The translations under genes were made by a program, and so were the position numbers. Of a stretch of 64,000 bases of DNA, positions 34,304 to 43,846 are shown piece by piece (position 1 is the first letter of the stretch; the number at the start of each line of letters is the position of its first letter). A model generated the notes under the pieces. That model was not told the origin of the DNA, searched no databases, and worked only from the letters and a program-made list of their open reading frames with translations. This stretch comes from Acidobacteriota bacterium. GTDB lineage: Bacteria > Acidobacteriota > Holophagae > Holophagales > Holophagaceae. The stretch covers positions 267,496 through 331,495 of the forward strand of contig JACPUT010000008.1 of the NCBI GenBank assembly GCA_016192145.1. The letters are read 5' to 3'.

Positions 34304-36577
34304 ATGATTCCCACCCGCATCGAACTGAACCGGCCCCTGCCGCCCCTCACCTACCTGGCGCCCCCGGGGCTTCCGGCCGGTGTGCGGGTGCAGGTGAAGG
34401 TGCGAGCGGGGGCGGCGATGGGCTTGGTGCTGGGGCCGGATCCGGATCCCCCGAAGGTGAAGCTGCGCCCCATCGAAGGTGTGGTGGACCCCTTTCCCCT
34501 GCTGCCGCCCAAGGTCCGTGAACTCATCGCCTTCGCGGCGGGTTACTACGCCTGCGGCGAGGCGGCGCTGCTGCCCCTGGCGTTACCTCAAGGGCTACGG
34601 GCCCGCTGGGAATCGCCTTTGGCGGATGGCCGCACCCTGGCCCACCTGCGGGAGGCGGGGGCCTGGGAGGAACTTTCGGCCCTGGGCGAGGCCTGGCATG
34701 CGGGGGCCCTCAAACTGCCGACCTTCCTCCACCGGCCCGAGCGCCGGGGGGCGGGGCTCATGGAGGTGCGCCTCACGGATCGCCCCCATCCGCCCAAGGT
34801 GACGGCCTCGCAGGCCAAGATCCTCCTCGCCCTGGAGGATGCGGGTGGGGCCCTGCTGGAGGAGGAACTCCTGGATGTGGCGGGTGTGGGTATCGGCGTG
34901 CTCGCCACGCTGGAGAAGCACGGTCTCATCGAGAAGCTCAAGCGGGTGGATCTCCTCTCCCAGCGGCGGGAGGCGGGGGTGGATCGCATCGTGCAGCTCA
35001 ACGAGGAGCAGCAGGGTGCCTTGGAGGGCATCGAAGTGGGGCGCTTCGGCACGCACCTGCTCTACGGGGTGACGGGCAGCGGCAAGACGGAGGTGTACCT
35101 CGCCCTGGTTGAGCGCGTGCTGGCCCAGGGCAAGCGCGTTCTGTGGATGGTGCCGGAGATCGGCCTTACCCCGAGGTTGCTGTCGCGGCTGGAGGCCCGC
35201 TTCCCGGGCCTCGTGGCCGTGGGGCACGCGGGTCTCAATACCGGGGAGCGGGTGGCGGACGTGGTGCGGCTGCTCAACGACGAACCCTCCATCTTCGTGG
35301 GCGTTCGCAACGCCGTGCTCGCGCCCCTTCGCGACGTGGGCCTGATCATCGTGGATGAGGAGCACGAGGGCTCCTACAAAAGCGAGGAGCATCCCCGCAT
35401 CCACGCCCGGGATCTCGCCATCAAGCGGGCCCAACTGGAGGATTGCCCCGTGGTGCTCGGCAGCGCCACGCCTTCCCTGGAGAGCTGGCAGGCGGCCCAG
35501 GCGGGGCGCTACAAGTTGCTGAAGCTGACGCAGCGGCCGGGCACCACGGTGATGCCCACCGTGGAGGTGGTGGATCTGCGGGAGGTCTACAAGGCCACGC
35601 GGCGCAAGGTCCTCTTCTCCCCAAGACTGCTGGAGGCCCTGGCGGACACCCTGAAGCGCGGCGAGCAGGCCATGATCCTGCTCAACCGGCGGGGCTTCGA
35701 GAATTTCTGGATGTGCCGGGCCTGCGGCAAACCCCTGGAGTGCCCCCACTGCGCGCTCAGCCTTACCTACCACAAGGGTCACTGGCGCCTGCGCTGCCAC
35801 CTTTGCGGCTTCGAGGCCGTGCCGCCCGAGGCCTGCCCGGCATGCGGGGCCGAGCATCTGCGCGGCGTGGGCGAGGGCACCGAGCAAGTGGAGGAGCAGC
35901 TCACGGCCCTCTTCCCCACGGCCCGCATCCTGCGCCTGGACCGGGATACCACCAGCCGGCGGGGAAGCCTGGAAGCGGGGCTTCTGGCGGCGGAATCCGG
36001 CGAGGTGGATTTCCTGGTGGGTACCCAGATGCTGGCCAAGGGCCACACCTTCCCGCGCCTCACCCTCGTGGGCATCCTCAACGCGGATCAGGGCCTCAAG
36101 GTGGCCGACTTCCGGGCCGCGGAGCGGACCTTCCAACTGCTCACCCAGGTGGCGGGCCGCGCCGGCCGGGCCGAGCTACCGGGCAAGGTCGTACTGCAGA
36201 CTTACAGCCCCGACCACCCGGCGGTGCAGTGCGCGGTGGCCCAGGACTTCGAAGCCTTCGCCGCCACGGAGCTTCCCTTCCGCCAAAGCCTGGGCTACCC
36301 GCCCTTCGTGTCGCTCACCCTCTACCGGGCGGAGTCCGATACCCCCGAGGCGGCCAAGCAGGCGCTCGATGCCTTGAAGCAGCGCCTGGAGGGCACTCCC
36401 GGGCTGCGCCTCCTGGGCCCCATCGAGGCGCCCGTGGCCCGGGCCAAGGACCGGTGGCGCATGCAACTCCTCGCCAAGGCCGCCGAGAGGGGCACCCTGG
36501 GCCTGGCCTTGAGAAAGGCCCCTCTCAAGCGGGGTGGGGATTTGAGTCTGGATCGGGATCCCCTGCAGTTTGGGTAG
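34304..36577 (+). CDS. priA: primosomal helicase PriA (replication restart)
   Basis: The 757-residue PriA restarts stalled replication forks by loading the primosome. It has an N-terminal DNA-binding domain (about 1-200), Walker A GVTGSGKTEVY, Walker B DEEHEGSYK, and GSATPSLESW. A zinc module follows with CRACGKPLECPHC, CHLCG and CPACG, eight cysteines for two zinc ions. The helicase C-terminal motifs include GTQMLAKGHTFPRLTLV and TQVAGRAGRA. I start at the ATG at 34304, where homology begins; the frame open to 33821 is the antisense side of tsaD. No clear ribosome site is seen. Confidence 0.95.
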   Translation: MIPTRIELNRPLPPLTYLAPPGLPAGVRVQVKVRAGAAMGLVLGPDPDPPKVKLRPIEGVVDPFPLLPPKVRELIAFAAGYYACGEAALLPLALPQGLRARWESPLADGRTLAHLREAGAWEELSALGEAWHAGALKLPTFLHRPERRGAGLMEVRLTDRPHPPKVTASQAKILLALEDAGGALLEEELLDVAGVGIGVLATLEKHGLIEKLKRVDLLSQRREAGVDRIVQLNEEQQGALEGIEVGRFGTHLLYGVTGSGKTEVYLALVERVLAQGKRVLWMVPEIGLTPRLLSRLEARFPGLVAVGHAGLNTGERVADVVRLLNDEPSIFVGVRNAVLAPLRDVGLIIVDEEHEGSYKSEEHPRIHARDLAIKRAQLEDCPVVLGSATPSLESWQAAQAGRYKLLKLTQRPGTTVMPTVEVVDLREVYKATRRKVLFSPRLLEALADTLKRGEQAMILLNRRGFENFWMCRACGKPLECPHCALSLTYHKGHWRLRCHLCGFEAVPPEACPACGAEHLRGVGEGTEQVEEQLTALFPTARILRLDRDTTSRRGSLEAGLLAAESGEVDFLVGTQMLAKGHTFPRLTLVGILNADQGLKVADFRAAERTFQLLTQVAGRAGRAELPGKVVLQTYSPDHPAVQCAVAQDFEAFAATELPFRQSLGYPPFVSLTLYRAESDTPEAAKQALDALKQRLEGTPGLRLLGPIEAPVARAKDRWRMQLLAKAAERGTLGLALRKAPLKRGGDLSLDRDPLQFG

Positions 36578-36595
36578 TGTAAAAAAAGGTTACAC
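36577..36595 (+). promoter_or_regulatory. GTGTAA/TTACAC inverted repeat between priA and pilin genes
   Basis: A 6-bp inverted repeat with a 7-base A-rich centre sits at the priA stop codon, at the head of an AT-rich 140-bp intergenic region. It could be a dyad operator for the pilin operon or a weak terminator. Confidence 0.3.
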
Positions 36596-36672
36596 TTGAA
36601 TACAGATCCTTTTCATCTTGCCTCGAATGTAATTCTAAGTATCTTTCAAAACAAGATTTTAAATTATCGTGC

Positions 36673-36690
36673 TCGGCCTCAATCCTGCTC
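36673..36690 (+). promoter_or_regulatory. candidate sigma-54 promoter for the pilin operon
   Basis: TCGGCCTCAATCCTGCTC keeps GG at 36675-36676 and GC at 36687-36688 with the invariant 10-base gap, and most of the YTTGC-like -12 box. It lies 31 bases before the first pilin ATG. Type IV pilin genes are often sigma-54 dependent, but this match is partial. Confidence 0.35.
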
Positions 36691-36718
36691 GCAACCTTAT
36701 CCACTGACCGAGGTTTCC

Positions 36719-37366
36719 ATGCGTGTCCACCGATCCAGAAGCGGCTATTCGCTCATCGAGCTTCTAATCGTGCTCGTCATCGTGGGCGTCCTGGCCCTTT
36801 TCGCGGGCTCCTATTTCTTCCAGCCCCGGCAGGGCCCCGCCGTGCAGAACCTCCTGAATGAAATCGAAGGGATCATCGCTGAATCCCACAAGGTCGCCGG
36901 CTCGACCTTGGGCAATGTCCGGCTCGAGGGGACGGGAAGCTGGGGAGATAAGTCCCTCGAACTGAAATTCAAACGGGTGTCAGGCCTCGGTGGGGATCTG
37001 GGGAAGCTCCGTGCTGACACGTTCCGTGATTGGTCCAGTGCCGGCATTGACGCCTCGGATACCGGCATCGCGACGGCCGTGGGCTCCGAAACCCTGGCTT
37101 CGGCCCTTTCAGCCACGGCCCCCGACCTCCTGAATGACCTGACGCAGGCCATGACGGTGAACCTGTTCGCCGGAGGTGGGAAACAAATCGAGCTGAACGC
37201 CTTCAACAAACAGTTCATGACGGGATTCAGCATTCCCGTGGTGGGGCTCAAGGATGGGAAGGCCTACGCCGGTGCCCCCGCAGGCGTCATCGTGGTAAGC
37301 GGTAATCGAATCTATAAGTTCTACAAGTCCGGATCTGGATCCGCGAAGCCCTGGAGGCGCCTGTGA
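36719..37366 (+). CDS. type IV pilin-like protein (PilE/FimT/GspH type)
   Basis: The 215-residue prepilin has a short leader cut after Gly9. The methylated first residue would be Tyr10 rather than the usual Phe, and Glu14 is at +5 (GYSLIELLIVLVIVGVLALF). The soluble domain (about 40-215) has Gly/Ala-rich stretches and no Cys pair. As first gene of an operon with pilV-, pilW-, pilX- and pilY1-like genes it is probably a minor pilin that helps start pilus assembly, in the FimT/FimU position. It overlaps the next gene by 4 bp (GTGA). Confidence 0.85.
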   Translation: MRVHRSRSGYSLIELLIVLVIVGVLALFAGSYFFQPRQGPAVQNLLNEIEGIIAESHKVAGSTLGNVRLEGTGSWGDKSLELKFKRVSGLGGDLGKLRADTFRDWSSAGIDASDTGIATAVGSETLASALSATAPDLLNDLTQAMTVNLFAGGGKQIELNAFNKQFMTGFSIPVVGLKDGKAYAGAPAGVIVVSGNRIYKFYKSGSGSAKPWRRL

Positions 37367-37887
37367 GCCGCTCGAACCCTCGGAATCCTTCAGGAGGCCA
37401 GGCCGGTTTCAGCATGGTGGAACTCCTGCTGGCCGCCTTCATCATGGGCATCGGCCTCCTCGGGCTGTCCGCCCTCCAGATGCTCTCAATCCGCACCGCG
37501 GGCGTCGGTGCCCGCATGGGTGATGCCGTGCGGTTGGGGGAGATGGTCATGGAGGCAGCCTCCGCCGAAGCCACGCAATCGATTCTCGGCGAGCGGTATC
37601 AGAACGCGGCAACCGCCCCCAAGACATGGTTGGGCAGTGGCGCCACGCCCCATTATTACAAGTACCGGGCCGCTGATGATGCCGGAGGAGCCAAGGGCTC
37701 GATCATGGATGCCACCGATGCGACAGATGGCGTGTTCACGGTGACCGTCACGCAGACGAATCAAGCGAACACGGGCCGGGGTCAGATCACCCGGCTCGAT
37801 GTCCAGGTGGTCTTCACGGAGACCCTTGCCGGGGGAACCGCTGTGAATCGGACCGTCCAGCTGTTCAGGGAGGTGGCCCATGCCTAA
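37363..37887 (+). CDS. pilV: type IV pilus minor pilin PilV-like
   Basis: The 174-residue protein starts at GTG overlapping the previous stop codon. The prepilin site is QAGFSMVELLLAAFIMGIG (cut after Gly15, Glu at +5). The hydrophobic helix continues into LLGLSALQMLSIRTA, as in PilV. It lies between the first minor pilin and pilW, the usual order, and overlaps pilW by 8 bp. Minor pilins of this set form the tip complex that primes pilus assembly and presents PilY1. Confidence 0.85.
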   Translation: MSRSNPRNPSGGQAGFSMVELLLAAFIMGIGLLGLSALQMLSIRTAGVGARMGDAVRLGEMVMEAASAEATQSILGERYQNAATAPKTWLGSGATPHYYKYRAADDAGGAKGSIMDATDATDGVFTVTVTQTNQANTGRGQITRLDVQVVFTETLAGGTAVNRTVQLFREVAHA

Positions 37888-39028
37888 GCGCGCTCCTCAG
37901 CAGGGGTTCTCTCTTGTAGAACTGATGGTGGCGGTGCTGTTCACCGGCATCTTGATGGCCGGGATGGCCCAGGTTTACAAATCAAGCCTCTCCAGCTTCC
38001 AGACCACGGCCGAGAAGATCGGATCCAATCGCCGTGGCCGCGTGGCCATTGACATGCTCGTGGATGATCTCAACTCCGCCGGAATGTACCTTTGGGATCT
38101 GAATCGCTATCCCGCGGCCATCACGCCCGCGAACCCCGGGTTCTGGATCAATCCCGATGTTCCGGTCGCCCTCACGGATGGTACGGTCACCGGCGACCAG
38201 CTGCTTTTCTACTATGACGAGCCCCTGCCCTTCGAGGGAAAACTCAGCCAACCGGCCGCCAGTGCCAAGATCGCTGGCGTCGCCGAACTGGAGGCGGCCG
38301 GGACGGCCATCACCTCCGGCGCGGTCTCCTTCACGATTGATACGGGCAATGACTCCTTCGCCTCAATGGTCAAGTCCGGGCAACGGCTGATCATCAAGGA
38401 TGGTTGGCCGGGATTCGAAATCAAGACGGCCACGGTATCCGGCCAGCTGGTCACGATCGAACCCGCGGAAAACTATCAGGACTCCACAGGCACCCCCACG
38501 GGTGGGAACTGGATCAGCAAGGACCGCCACCGGAATGATTCGCCCGTCACGTTCATGAAGACCGCGCAGATGGTTCGTTATGGAATCCAGAGCCGGCAGC
38601 TGGATCCGGCAGAGCCCGGGCGCTCCGTCCCTTGCCTGGTCCGCGAGCAGGGCGCCTACCAGCCTGGCGGCTTCTCGTCGCCCACCGAAACCCAGGTACT
38701 TGCCGAAGATGTCAGCGGGATCCAGGTGTTCCTGAGTGTGGATGGCGGCGCCACGTGGCTTCGCTCGGCTGCTGGGGGCGGCTGGGATGGGTACAAGACT
38801 CTAGTGGCCGCTGCTCTTGGTGCCGGGAAGCACGGGCGAACGGGGTTCACGACCCTCGACGATCCGAACTGGTACCGGGATATCCCTGTGCTCGTGAGGG
38901 TGGATGTGAAGACCCGAACAACCACCAAGCGGAGTGAATATGCATCCACGCCGACGGCGCTGGCCTACCGCGAACAAACCCAAAGCCTGGTGATCCGTCC
39001 CCGACACTTCGGTCTCTCCTTCCGCTGA
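37880..39028 (+). CDS. pilW: type IV pilus minor pilin PilW-like
   Basis: The 382-residue protein has the prepilin site QQGFSLVELMVAVLFTGILM (cut after Gly9, Glu at +5), the long helix, and RVAIDMLVDDLNSAGMYLWD, the conserved region after the N-terminal helix in PilW proteins. The large C-terminal region is beta-rich and not conserved. The overlap with pilV and the 7-bp gap to the next gene support one operon. PilW interacts with PilX and PilY1 in characterised systems. Confidence 0.85.
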   Translation: MPKRAPQQGFSLVELMVAVLFTGILMAGMAQVYKSSLSSFQTTAEKIGSNRRGRVAIDMLVDDLNSAGMYLWDLNRYPAAITPANPGFWINPDVPVALTDGTVTGDQLLFYYDEPLPFEGKLSQPAASAKIAGVAELEAAGTAITSGAVSFTIDTGNDSFASMVKSGQRLIIKDGWPGFEIKTATVSGQLVTIEPAENYQDSTGTPTGGNWISKDRHRNDSPVTFMKTAQMVRYGIQSRQLDPAEPGRSVPCLVREQGAYQPGGFSSPTETQVLAEDVSGIQVFLSVDGGATWLRSAAGGGWDGYKTLVAAALGAGKHGRTGFTTLDDPNWYRDIPVLVRVDVKTRTTTKRSEYASTPTALAYREQTQSLVIRPRHFGLSFR

Positions 39029-39035
39029 GGAACCC

Positions 39036-39593
39036 ATGAACGCCATGAACCCTCGACTCAGCTCCAAACGCCATCCTCGGAATTCCCAGGCCGGTGGCGT
39101 GGTCATCCTCGTAGTGCTTTCCCTGCTTGTCCTCATGACTGTGGCGGCCATGGGCATGTCCCGGAACAGCCTCCGCGAAGTGATGATCGTAGGGTCCGCC
39201 CGCCAAGCTTCCGCCGTGCGCCAACTGGCGGATTCCGGGCTGGAATTCAGTTTGCTCTGGTCCGATCCCCAAAATGTCGCCACCGGGCTCGGTGCCATTA
39301 AATACCAGGAGAAGATGCGCGACCTCCTTGTAACGCCTGATAAGCAAGGCAGTTATGAGGAACTACCAAAGGGGCTTTCCGATATGAGCCTGCAATCAGC
39401 GGAGCCCAGCCAGGCTTTCGAACTCCGTCTCTTGCGGTTGGGCAAGCTCCCAGTGCTGAAGACAAGTGTCCCCGACGAGCGGCTCTACAACGACATCTGG
39501 GTGACCCAATCCATGGGCGTGATGAAAGTCGGAACCCTCGAATTCCAGCACCGCAAAGAAGCCTGGCTCACGACGCCCGCCCAGTCCAACTGA
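39036..39593 (+). CDS. pilX: type IV pilus minor pilin PilX-like
   Basis: The 185-residue protein has an N-terminal hydrophobic segment after a basic leader (QAGGVVILVVLSLLVLM), then MGMSRNSLREVMIVGSAR and ALADSG-like AVRQLADSGLEF. This is the PilX N-terminal signature. As in other PilX proteins the +5 glutamate is absent. CTGAGGAA precedes the ATG. It lies between pilW and pilY1, and PilX is known to stabilise PilY1 at the pilus base or tip. Confidence 0.82.
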   Translation: MNAMNPRLSSKRHPRNSQAGGVVILVVLSLLVLMTVAAMGMSRNSLREVMIVGSARQASAVRQLADSGLEFSLLWSDPQNVATGLGAIKYQEKMRDLLVTPDKQGSYEELPKGLSDMSLQSAEPSQAFELRLLRLGKLPVLKTSVPDERLYNDIWVTQSMGVMKVGTLEFQHRKEAWLTTPAQSN

Positions 39594-39622
39594 TTCTGCC
39601 CTTGAACCATTGAGGTGTACCC

Positions 39623-42600
39623 ATGTCCGCACATCGTCTCTCCGGGTTGCTGAAATTCGCGGTTGGCCTGATGCTCGCCTCATTGAGCCTCCATGCCCAG
39701 TTGGACCCCAAGATCCAGGGCATACCCGGCAAGAGCACGGACTTCCTGGATCTGTTCCAGACGGGATCCCGGGCTTCCGTGAAGCCGGAAGTGGTGACGA
39801 CTTTCGACTTCTCGGGATCCATGCATCAGATCATGTACCATCCCGCCTTCCCGAATAAGGCGAGTGAGGAAGGAAGCTCTGACCCGAACATCCGGATCCG
39901 GGTCCAAGCCGACGGCAGTGCCTTCCGTTCATTTGATTGGAACACGAGCACTTCCCGAACGATTGGTGGAGTTACCTATTCCTTCGTGGGGAATGGGCTG
40001 GTGAAGCCGAATGGGACCTTGGTCACCTCCGCAGACGCCCAAGCATTGACCTCCCAATCCAATACGAATTACCCCGGTGCCTCAAGTGGGAAGCTGGATG
40101 CCCGGAATTGGATCCGATGCGCGTCCCATGTCCGGGTCACGGCAACCTGGAGTGGGAATTCCAGGACGGTGGACCTGCCCCTCCCATGGACCATCCTGGA
40201 CAAGGGGACAAGCGGAACTCCCCTTCGGGCCGCCTACACCACCGACCCGAAGACAGGCACCGATATTGAGCTTGATACCAATTACCTTGGGGCGGAGACG
40301 GCCTACACGAACCTCCGTGTGAATTCCTCCTCCATTGCCACGGCACATCTCCGGAATGGGGACTACAACCACCTATACCGGGATACCTATATCGCGTGGA
40401 TTTTCTCCGCGAAGGACAGCAGCAACAATTACTACATCAAGGACACCACCGCGGCCCCCATCCCCTTCGACAATGGGCTGCCGAACAGGACCCGAATCCA
40501 GGCCGTGAAGGAAGCGGCCATCAAGACCTGGCTCAAATACCAAGATCGCGTGCTTTGGGCGATGAGAGGACTGGAAGATACGACTTATCCGGCCAAGAGC
40601 ACAAACCCGGTATCCCCCATCCCCACGGTCACCAACAACTCCACCACGGGTGGCAACCGGGAGTGGATCCTCTTGAACGATGATCCCCTCGGTGGGGCGC
40701 GTTACATCGCCAAATTGGTGGCCTCCACCAGCACGCCTTTGACGCATGCCCTTGCGGACACTTATTTTCAGCTTCAGAACGATAACCCCTTCGCGAAGGT
40801 CCACAAGAAGATCAGTGATACGGATGACCAGCGGCCGGTGGATTGCCTCAAGCACTTCGTGATCCTATTCACGGACGGTAACCCCAATATCGGCTCGGAT
40901 CTGAACGCTGGAAATGAGGATTGGCAGCCCTATTCAAGCGGCCCGACCGCAGGCAACGCCGCCGTCGCGGGCAGCATTGGTTCGCTCGAACGATTTGGCA
41001 CCCTATGGAATGTCCCAACTTTGGCGGGTGTGGCCGCGCATGGCGGTAATAAGGAGATTGGCTGGATCCGCGATCCGTCCACTCAGAGCGGCACGACGAT
41101 CACGGGCCTCGCCCCATTCTGGATCCCATCCCGCGTGGACAACACCGGCGTGCGCACCACCTTCTCCACCCCTCACGCCATCCAGACCATGACGGTCGGT
41201 GTGAGCCTTGGCGAGAATTTCCAGGCGGATGGGATCACCCCCATCCCCATCGCCGCCGACAAAACGAGCCCCAAGTATCGCCTGCTTGCGGCGGCCACCT
41301 ATGGTGATCCTTCCAAGAGCAAGACTGGATATGACATCAGCACGGCTAAGGAATTTGCAGTTGATGGGATCGGGGAGCCGTTGACCGATAGCGTCTACTA
41401 TTTTGACGGCCGAGATCCCGACACCCTGGTGGACAACCTGGACAAGGCTTTCAAGCTCATCAACAACATCAATGCGCAAGGCATCACCTCCACGCCCGTC
41501 GTCCCCTTCTCCGGCCTCGCTCTTTCTAGGCAGATCTATCTGGGAAACTTCGAGGCGCCCGATAAATCGGACCCTAACACGCTCTGGAGCGGTGACCTCC
41601 TGATGTTCCCGACCCGAGTCACCAGTGGAAAGACGGAGATCCTTACCAACACCGGCGGGGTCGTGGCGGCCCTTTCCCCGGCTACGGCATCTGCTCAGGC
41701 CCAGTGGAGCGCGAAGCAGATTCTCAACTCCACCCCGTGGAGTTCCCGGATCGTCTACACCCGACCCTCGGCAACGGCCGGCAACCCGAATCCCGCCCTC
41801 GTGGAATTCACCTCGGACGCTGGTGCCCTGAAGTTTGATGGGTTCAAGGGGGAACTACCTGCGGGCACGGATGCCCAGCGCCAGGCCCTGGTGAACTGGA
41901 TGAGAGGCGGGGACAACAAGGCGGATGCCGCGGTCCCTCTTCCCTATGGCAATCGTTCCAACCTCATGGGCGACATCATCAATAGCGCCCCCACTGTGAT
42001 CGAGTATGCTTCGTCCGCAGGCTTCCCTTCGGCGGTTGGCGCGCCAGGGGATGCGGTTTTCCACTACCGCCTCGTCATCGTGGGCACCAACAGCGGGTTC
42101 CTCCATGCCTTCGCGGAGACGAGCTGGGATGAAGAAATCACGGTGGGCCCTGAGAAGTTCAAGATCACGAAGGGCGTCGCCAAGGAGATGTGGTCCTTCA
42201 TTCCGACGGACTTCTTGAAGTACCTCTCCTACCTCACGGTGAAAACCAACCCCCACCGCTTCCTCGTGGATGGGGCTCCGGTGGTCTACCATCGGGACCT
42301 TCCCACTACCAGTTCCTCCGTTGCCGGCAACGGGAAGGTGGATAACGGCGAAAAGGCCTTCCTGGTATTCGGCTTGAGGAAAGGCGGGCGGAGCTATTAC
42401 GCCCTCGATATCAGTAATCCGAGTGCACCCACCGCCGCCTGGGCGCTTCGCGCGGATGAAGCGACGACCATTCCCTCGACCCGAGTGCTGGCGCCCACGA
42501 CGGCCTTGGCAGATGCCCAGAAGATCGTGGGGGATATGGGGTATTCCACGTCCCAGCCCGCCATTGGCCGCGTGCTATTCACCTCGAATGGCGCCCGGAA

Positions 42601-43768
42601 GGTGCGTCCGGCCGTGTTCCTCGGGGGCGGGTTGAGTGATCCCGAAGTGGAGACGCTCAACTTCAGCGGCCGCAAAATGGGGCGAAGCGCCATTGCGCTT
42701 GACGTGACCAGTGGCGAAATCCTCCAGGTTTGGGATCTCTCCGCCAAAGCGGGTGTCGGTTCGATCTCCGCCGGGGTGGTTCCCTTCGAGTTCTTCCCGA
42801 GCTCCGGGTTCGTTCAGCGTGGCTATTTCACGGATAACGCCGGCGGCGTTTGGGCCCTTGGATCCGACAAGCATAGCTCCGGCGACTATTCCAAATTCCG
42901 GCTCGATTCGAGCGACCTGGACAATTGGACGGTGGATGGAACCCGGACCGGGGCTCCCTCCATCCGGAAGGTGTACCAAGCCACCAACGACAAGCACAGC
43001 ACCTTGCCCGCCCCCTTCAACATCGGTCAGTTGCCCGTCTTCCGGGATACCGACCCCAAGGTGGCCCCTGCGACAGTGGGCCTCGCCTTCACCAGCGGGG
43101 ATCGAAACAACCCCTTGGATCTCTATCTCAAGGACCCCAAGCCGACCCGCCACCGGATCAATATCGTGTTTGATCGCCAGGACAGTCAGGGACTCGGGAT
43201 CGATGTTACGGGCATGACCGACGGAAACCTCGAGGACATGAGTGCGTCCACGGACCCGACTGCCGATGTGATCAATCCTTCGAAGCCTGGCTACTACCTT
43301 AGGAACAAGTACGGGTATTACATTAATTTCCCCAGCCCAATCACAGTCGGGACCAGCACCTTCTATTCCAAGGGCATCAACGAGCCCACAGTCCTGGCCG
43401 GTGTGCTTTTCTACAGCTACTTCAAACCCACCTCGGGCGATGCCTGCAGCCCTGGCACAGGTCTCACCCGCAGCTGGCGAGTCTGTGATGTCATTAACCC
43501 CGTCGTGAATACGGGTGAGGCCGCCCTCAGCTCCAAGTCCTGCACCGCAGGGTTCGTCATGGAGTGGGCGGGCGTCGCCTCCAACTTCGGGGCCCGCGGA
43601 ACCGTCGCCGTCAATCAGGCTGGTGGCGTGCTGGCTGCCGGCGGGGGAGGCGATAGTGGCACGGGTGCCTCGGATATGGGCAAGGTCGCCATTGGTACGG
43701 CCACGGGAAGTTACTCCGAATCATTCCCCAAGCCCCGGGTTTGGCGCAGCGTCCACAGCAACCAATAG
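39623..43768 (+). CDS. pilY1: PilY1-like pilus tip adhesin
   Basis: The 1381-residue secreted protein has a signal peptide ending near SLHAQ. A von Willebrand-like N-terminal region carries a metal-site motif DFSGSM (D62, S64, S66) and a distant HFVILFTDGNPN strand. The C-terminal beta-propeller domain of PilY1 follows (for example FLVFGLRKGGRSYYALDISNP). In Pseudomonas and Neisseria such proteins control pilus retraction, adhesion and surface sensing. It is the last gene of the minor-pilin operon and is followed by a strong terminator. Base composition of the whole operon is less GC-rich than neighbouring housekeeping genes. Confidence 0.9.
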   Translation: MSAHRLSGLLKFAVGLMLASLSLHAQLDPKIQGIPGKSTDFLDLFQTGSRASVKPEVVTTFDFSGSMHQIMYHPAFPNKASEEGSSDPNIRIRVQADGSAFRSFDWNTSTSRTIGGVTYSFVGNGLVKPNGTLVTSADAQALTSQSNTNYPGASSGKLDARNWIRCASHVRVTATWSGNSRTVDLPLPWTILDKGTSGTPLRAAYTTDPKTGTDIELDTNYLGAETAYTNLRVNSSSIATAHLRNGDYNHLYRDTYIAWIFSAKDSSNNYYIKDTTAAPIPFDNGLPNRTRIQAVKEAAIKTWLKYQDRVLWAMRGLEDTTYPAKSTNPVSPIPTVTNNSTTGGNREWILLNDDPLGGARYIAKLVASTSTPLTHALADTYFQLQNDNPFAKVHKKISDTDDQRPVDCLKHFVILFTDGNPNIGSDLNAGNEDWQPYSSGPTAGNAAVAGSIGSLERFGTLWNVPTLAGVAAHGGNKEIGWIRDPSTQSGTTITGLAPFWIPSRVDNTGVRTTFSTPHAIQTMTVGVSLGENFQADGITPIPIAADKTSPKYRLLAAATYGDPSKSKTGYDISTAKEFAVDGIGEPLTDSVYYFDGRDPDTLVDNLDKAFKLINNINAQGITSTPVVPFSGLALSRQIYLGNFEAPDKSDPNTLWSGDLLMFPTRVTSGKTEILTNTGGVVAALSPATASAQAQWSAKQILNSTPWSSRIVYTRPSATAGNPNPALVEFTSDAGALKFDGFKGELPAGTDAQRQALVNWMRGGDNKADAAVPLPYGNRSNLMGDIINSAPTVIEYASSAGFPSAVGAPGDAVFHYRLVIVGTNSGFLHAFAETSWDEEITVGPEKFKITKGVAKEMWSFIPTDFLKYLSYLTVKTNPHRFLVDGAPVVYHRDLPTTSSSVAGNGKVDNGEKAFLVFGLRKGGRSYYALDISNPSAPTAAWALRADEATTIPSTRVLAPTTALADAQKIVGDMGYSTSQPAIGRVLFTSNGARKVRPAVFLGGGLSDPEVETLNFSGRKMGRSAIALDVTSGEILQVWDLSAKAGVGSISAGVVPFEFFPSSGFVQRGYFTDNAGGVWALGSDKHSSGDYSKFRLDSSDLDNWTVDGTRTGAPSIRKVYQATNDKHSTLPAPFNIGQLPVFRDTDPKVAPATVGLAFTSGDRNNPLDLYLKDPKPTRHRINIVFDRQDSQGLGIDVTGMTDGNLEDMSASTDPTADVINPSKPGYYLRNKYGYYINFPSPITVGTSTFYSKGINEPTVLAGVLFYSYFKPTSGDACSPGTGLTRSWRVCDVINPVVNTGEAALSSKSCTAGFVMEWAGVASNFGARGTVAVNQAGGVLAAGGGGDSGTGASDMGKVAIGTATGSYSESFPKPRVWRSVHSNQ

Positions 43769-43787
43769 GCACCCCCTACCACCACCC

Positions 43788-43814
43788 AAGGGGCCCCATC
43801 CGGGGCCCCTTTTT
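43788..43814 (+). terminator. rho-independent terminator of the pilin operon
   Basis: AAGGGGCCCC and GGGGCCCCTT form a 10-bp perfect stem with loop ATCC, running into TTTTT. Confidence 0.93.
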
Positions 43815-43846
43815 CGTTCCGGGGCCGGAGGGTGCGATAGTGGGAT

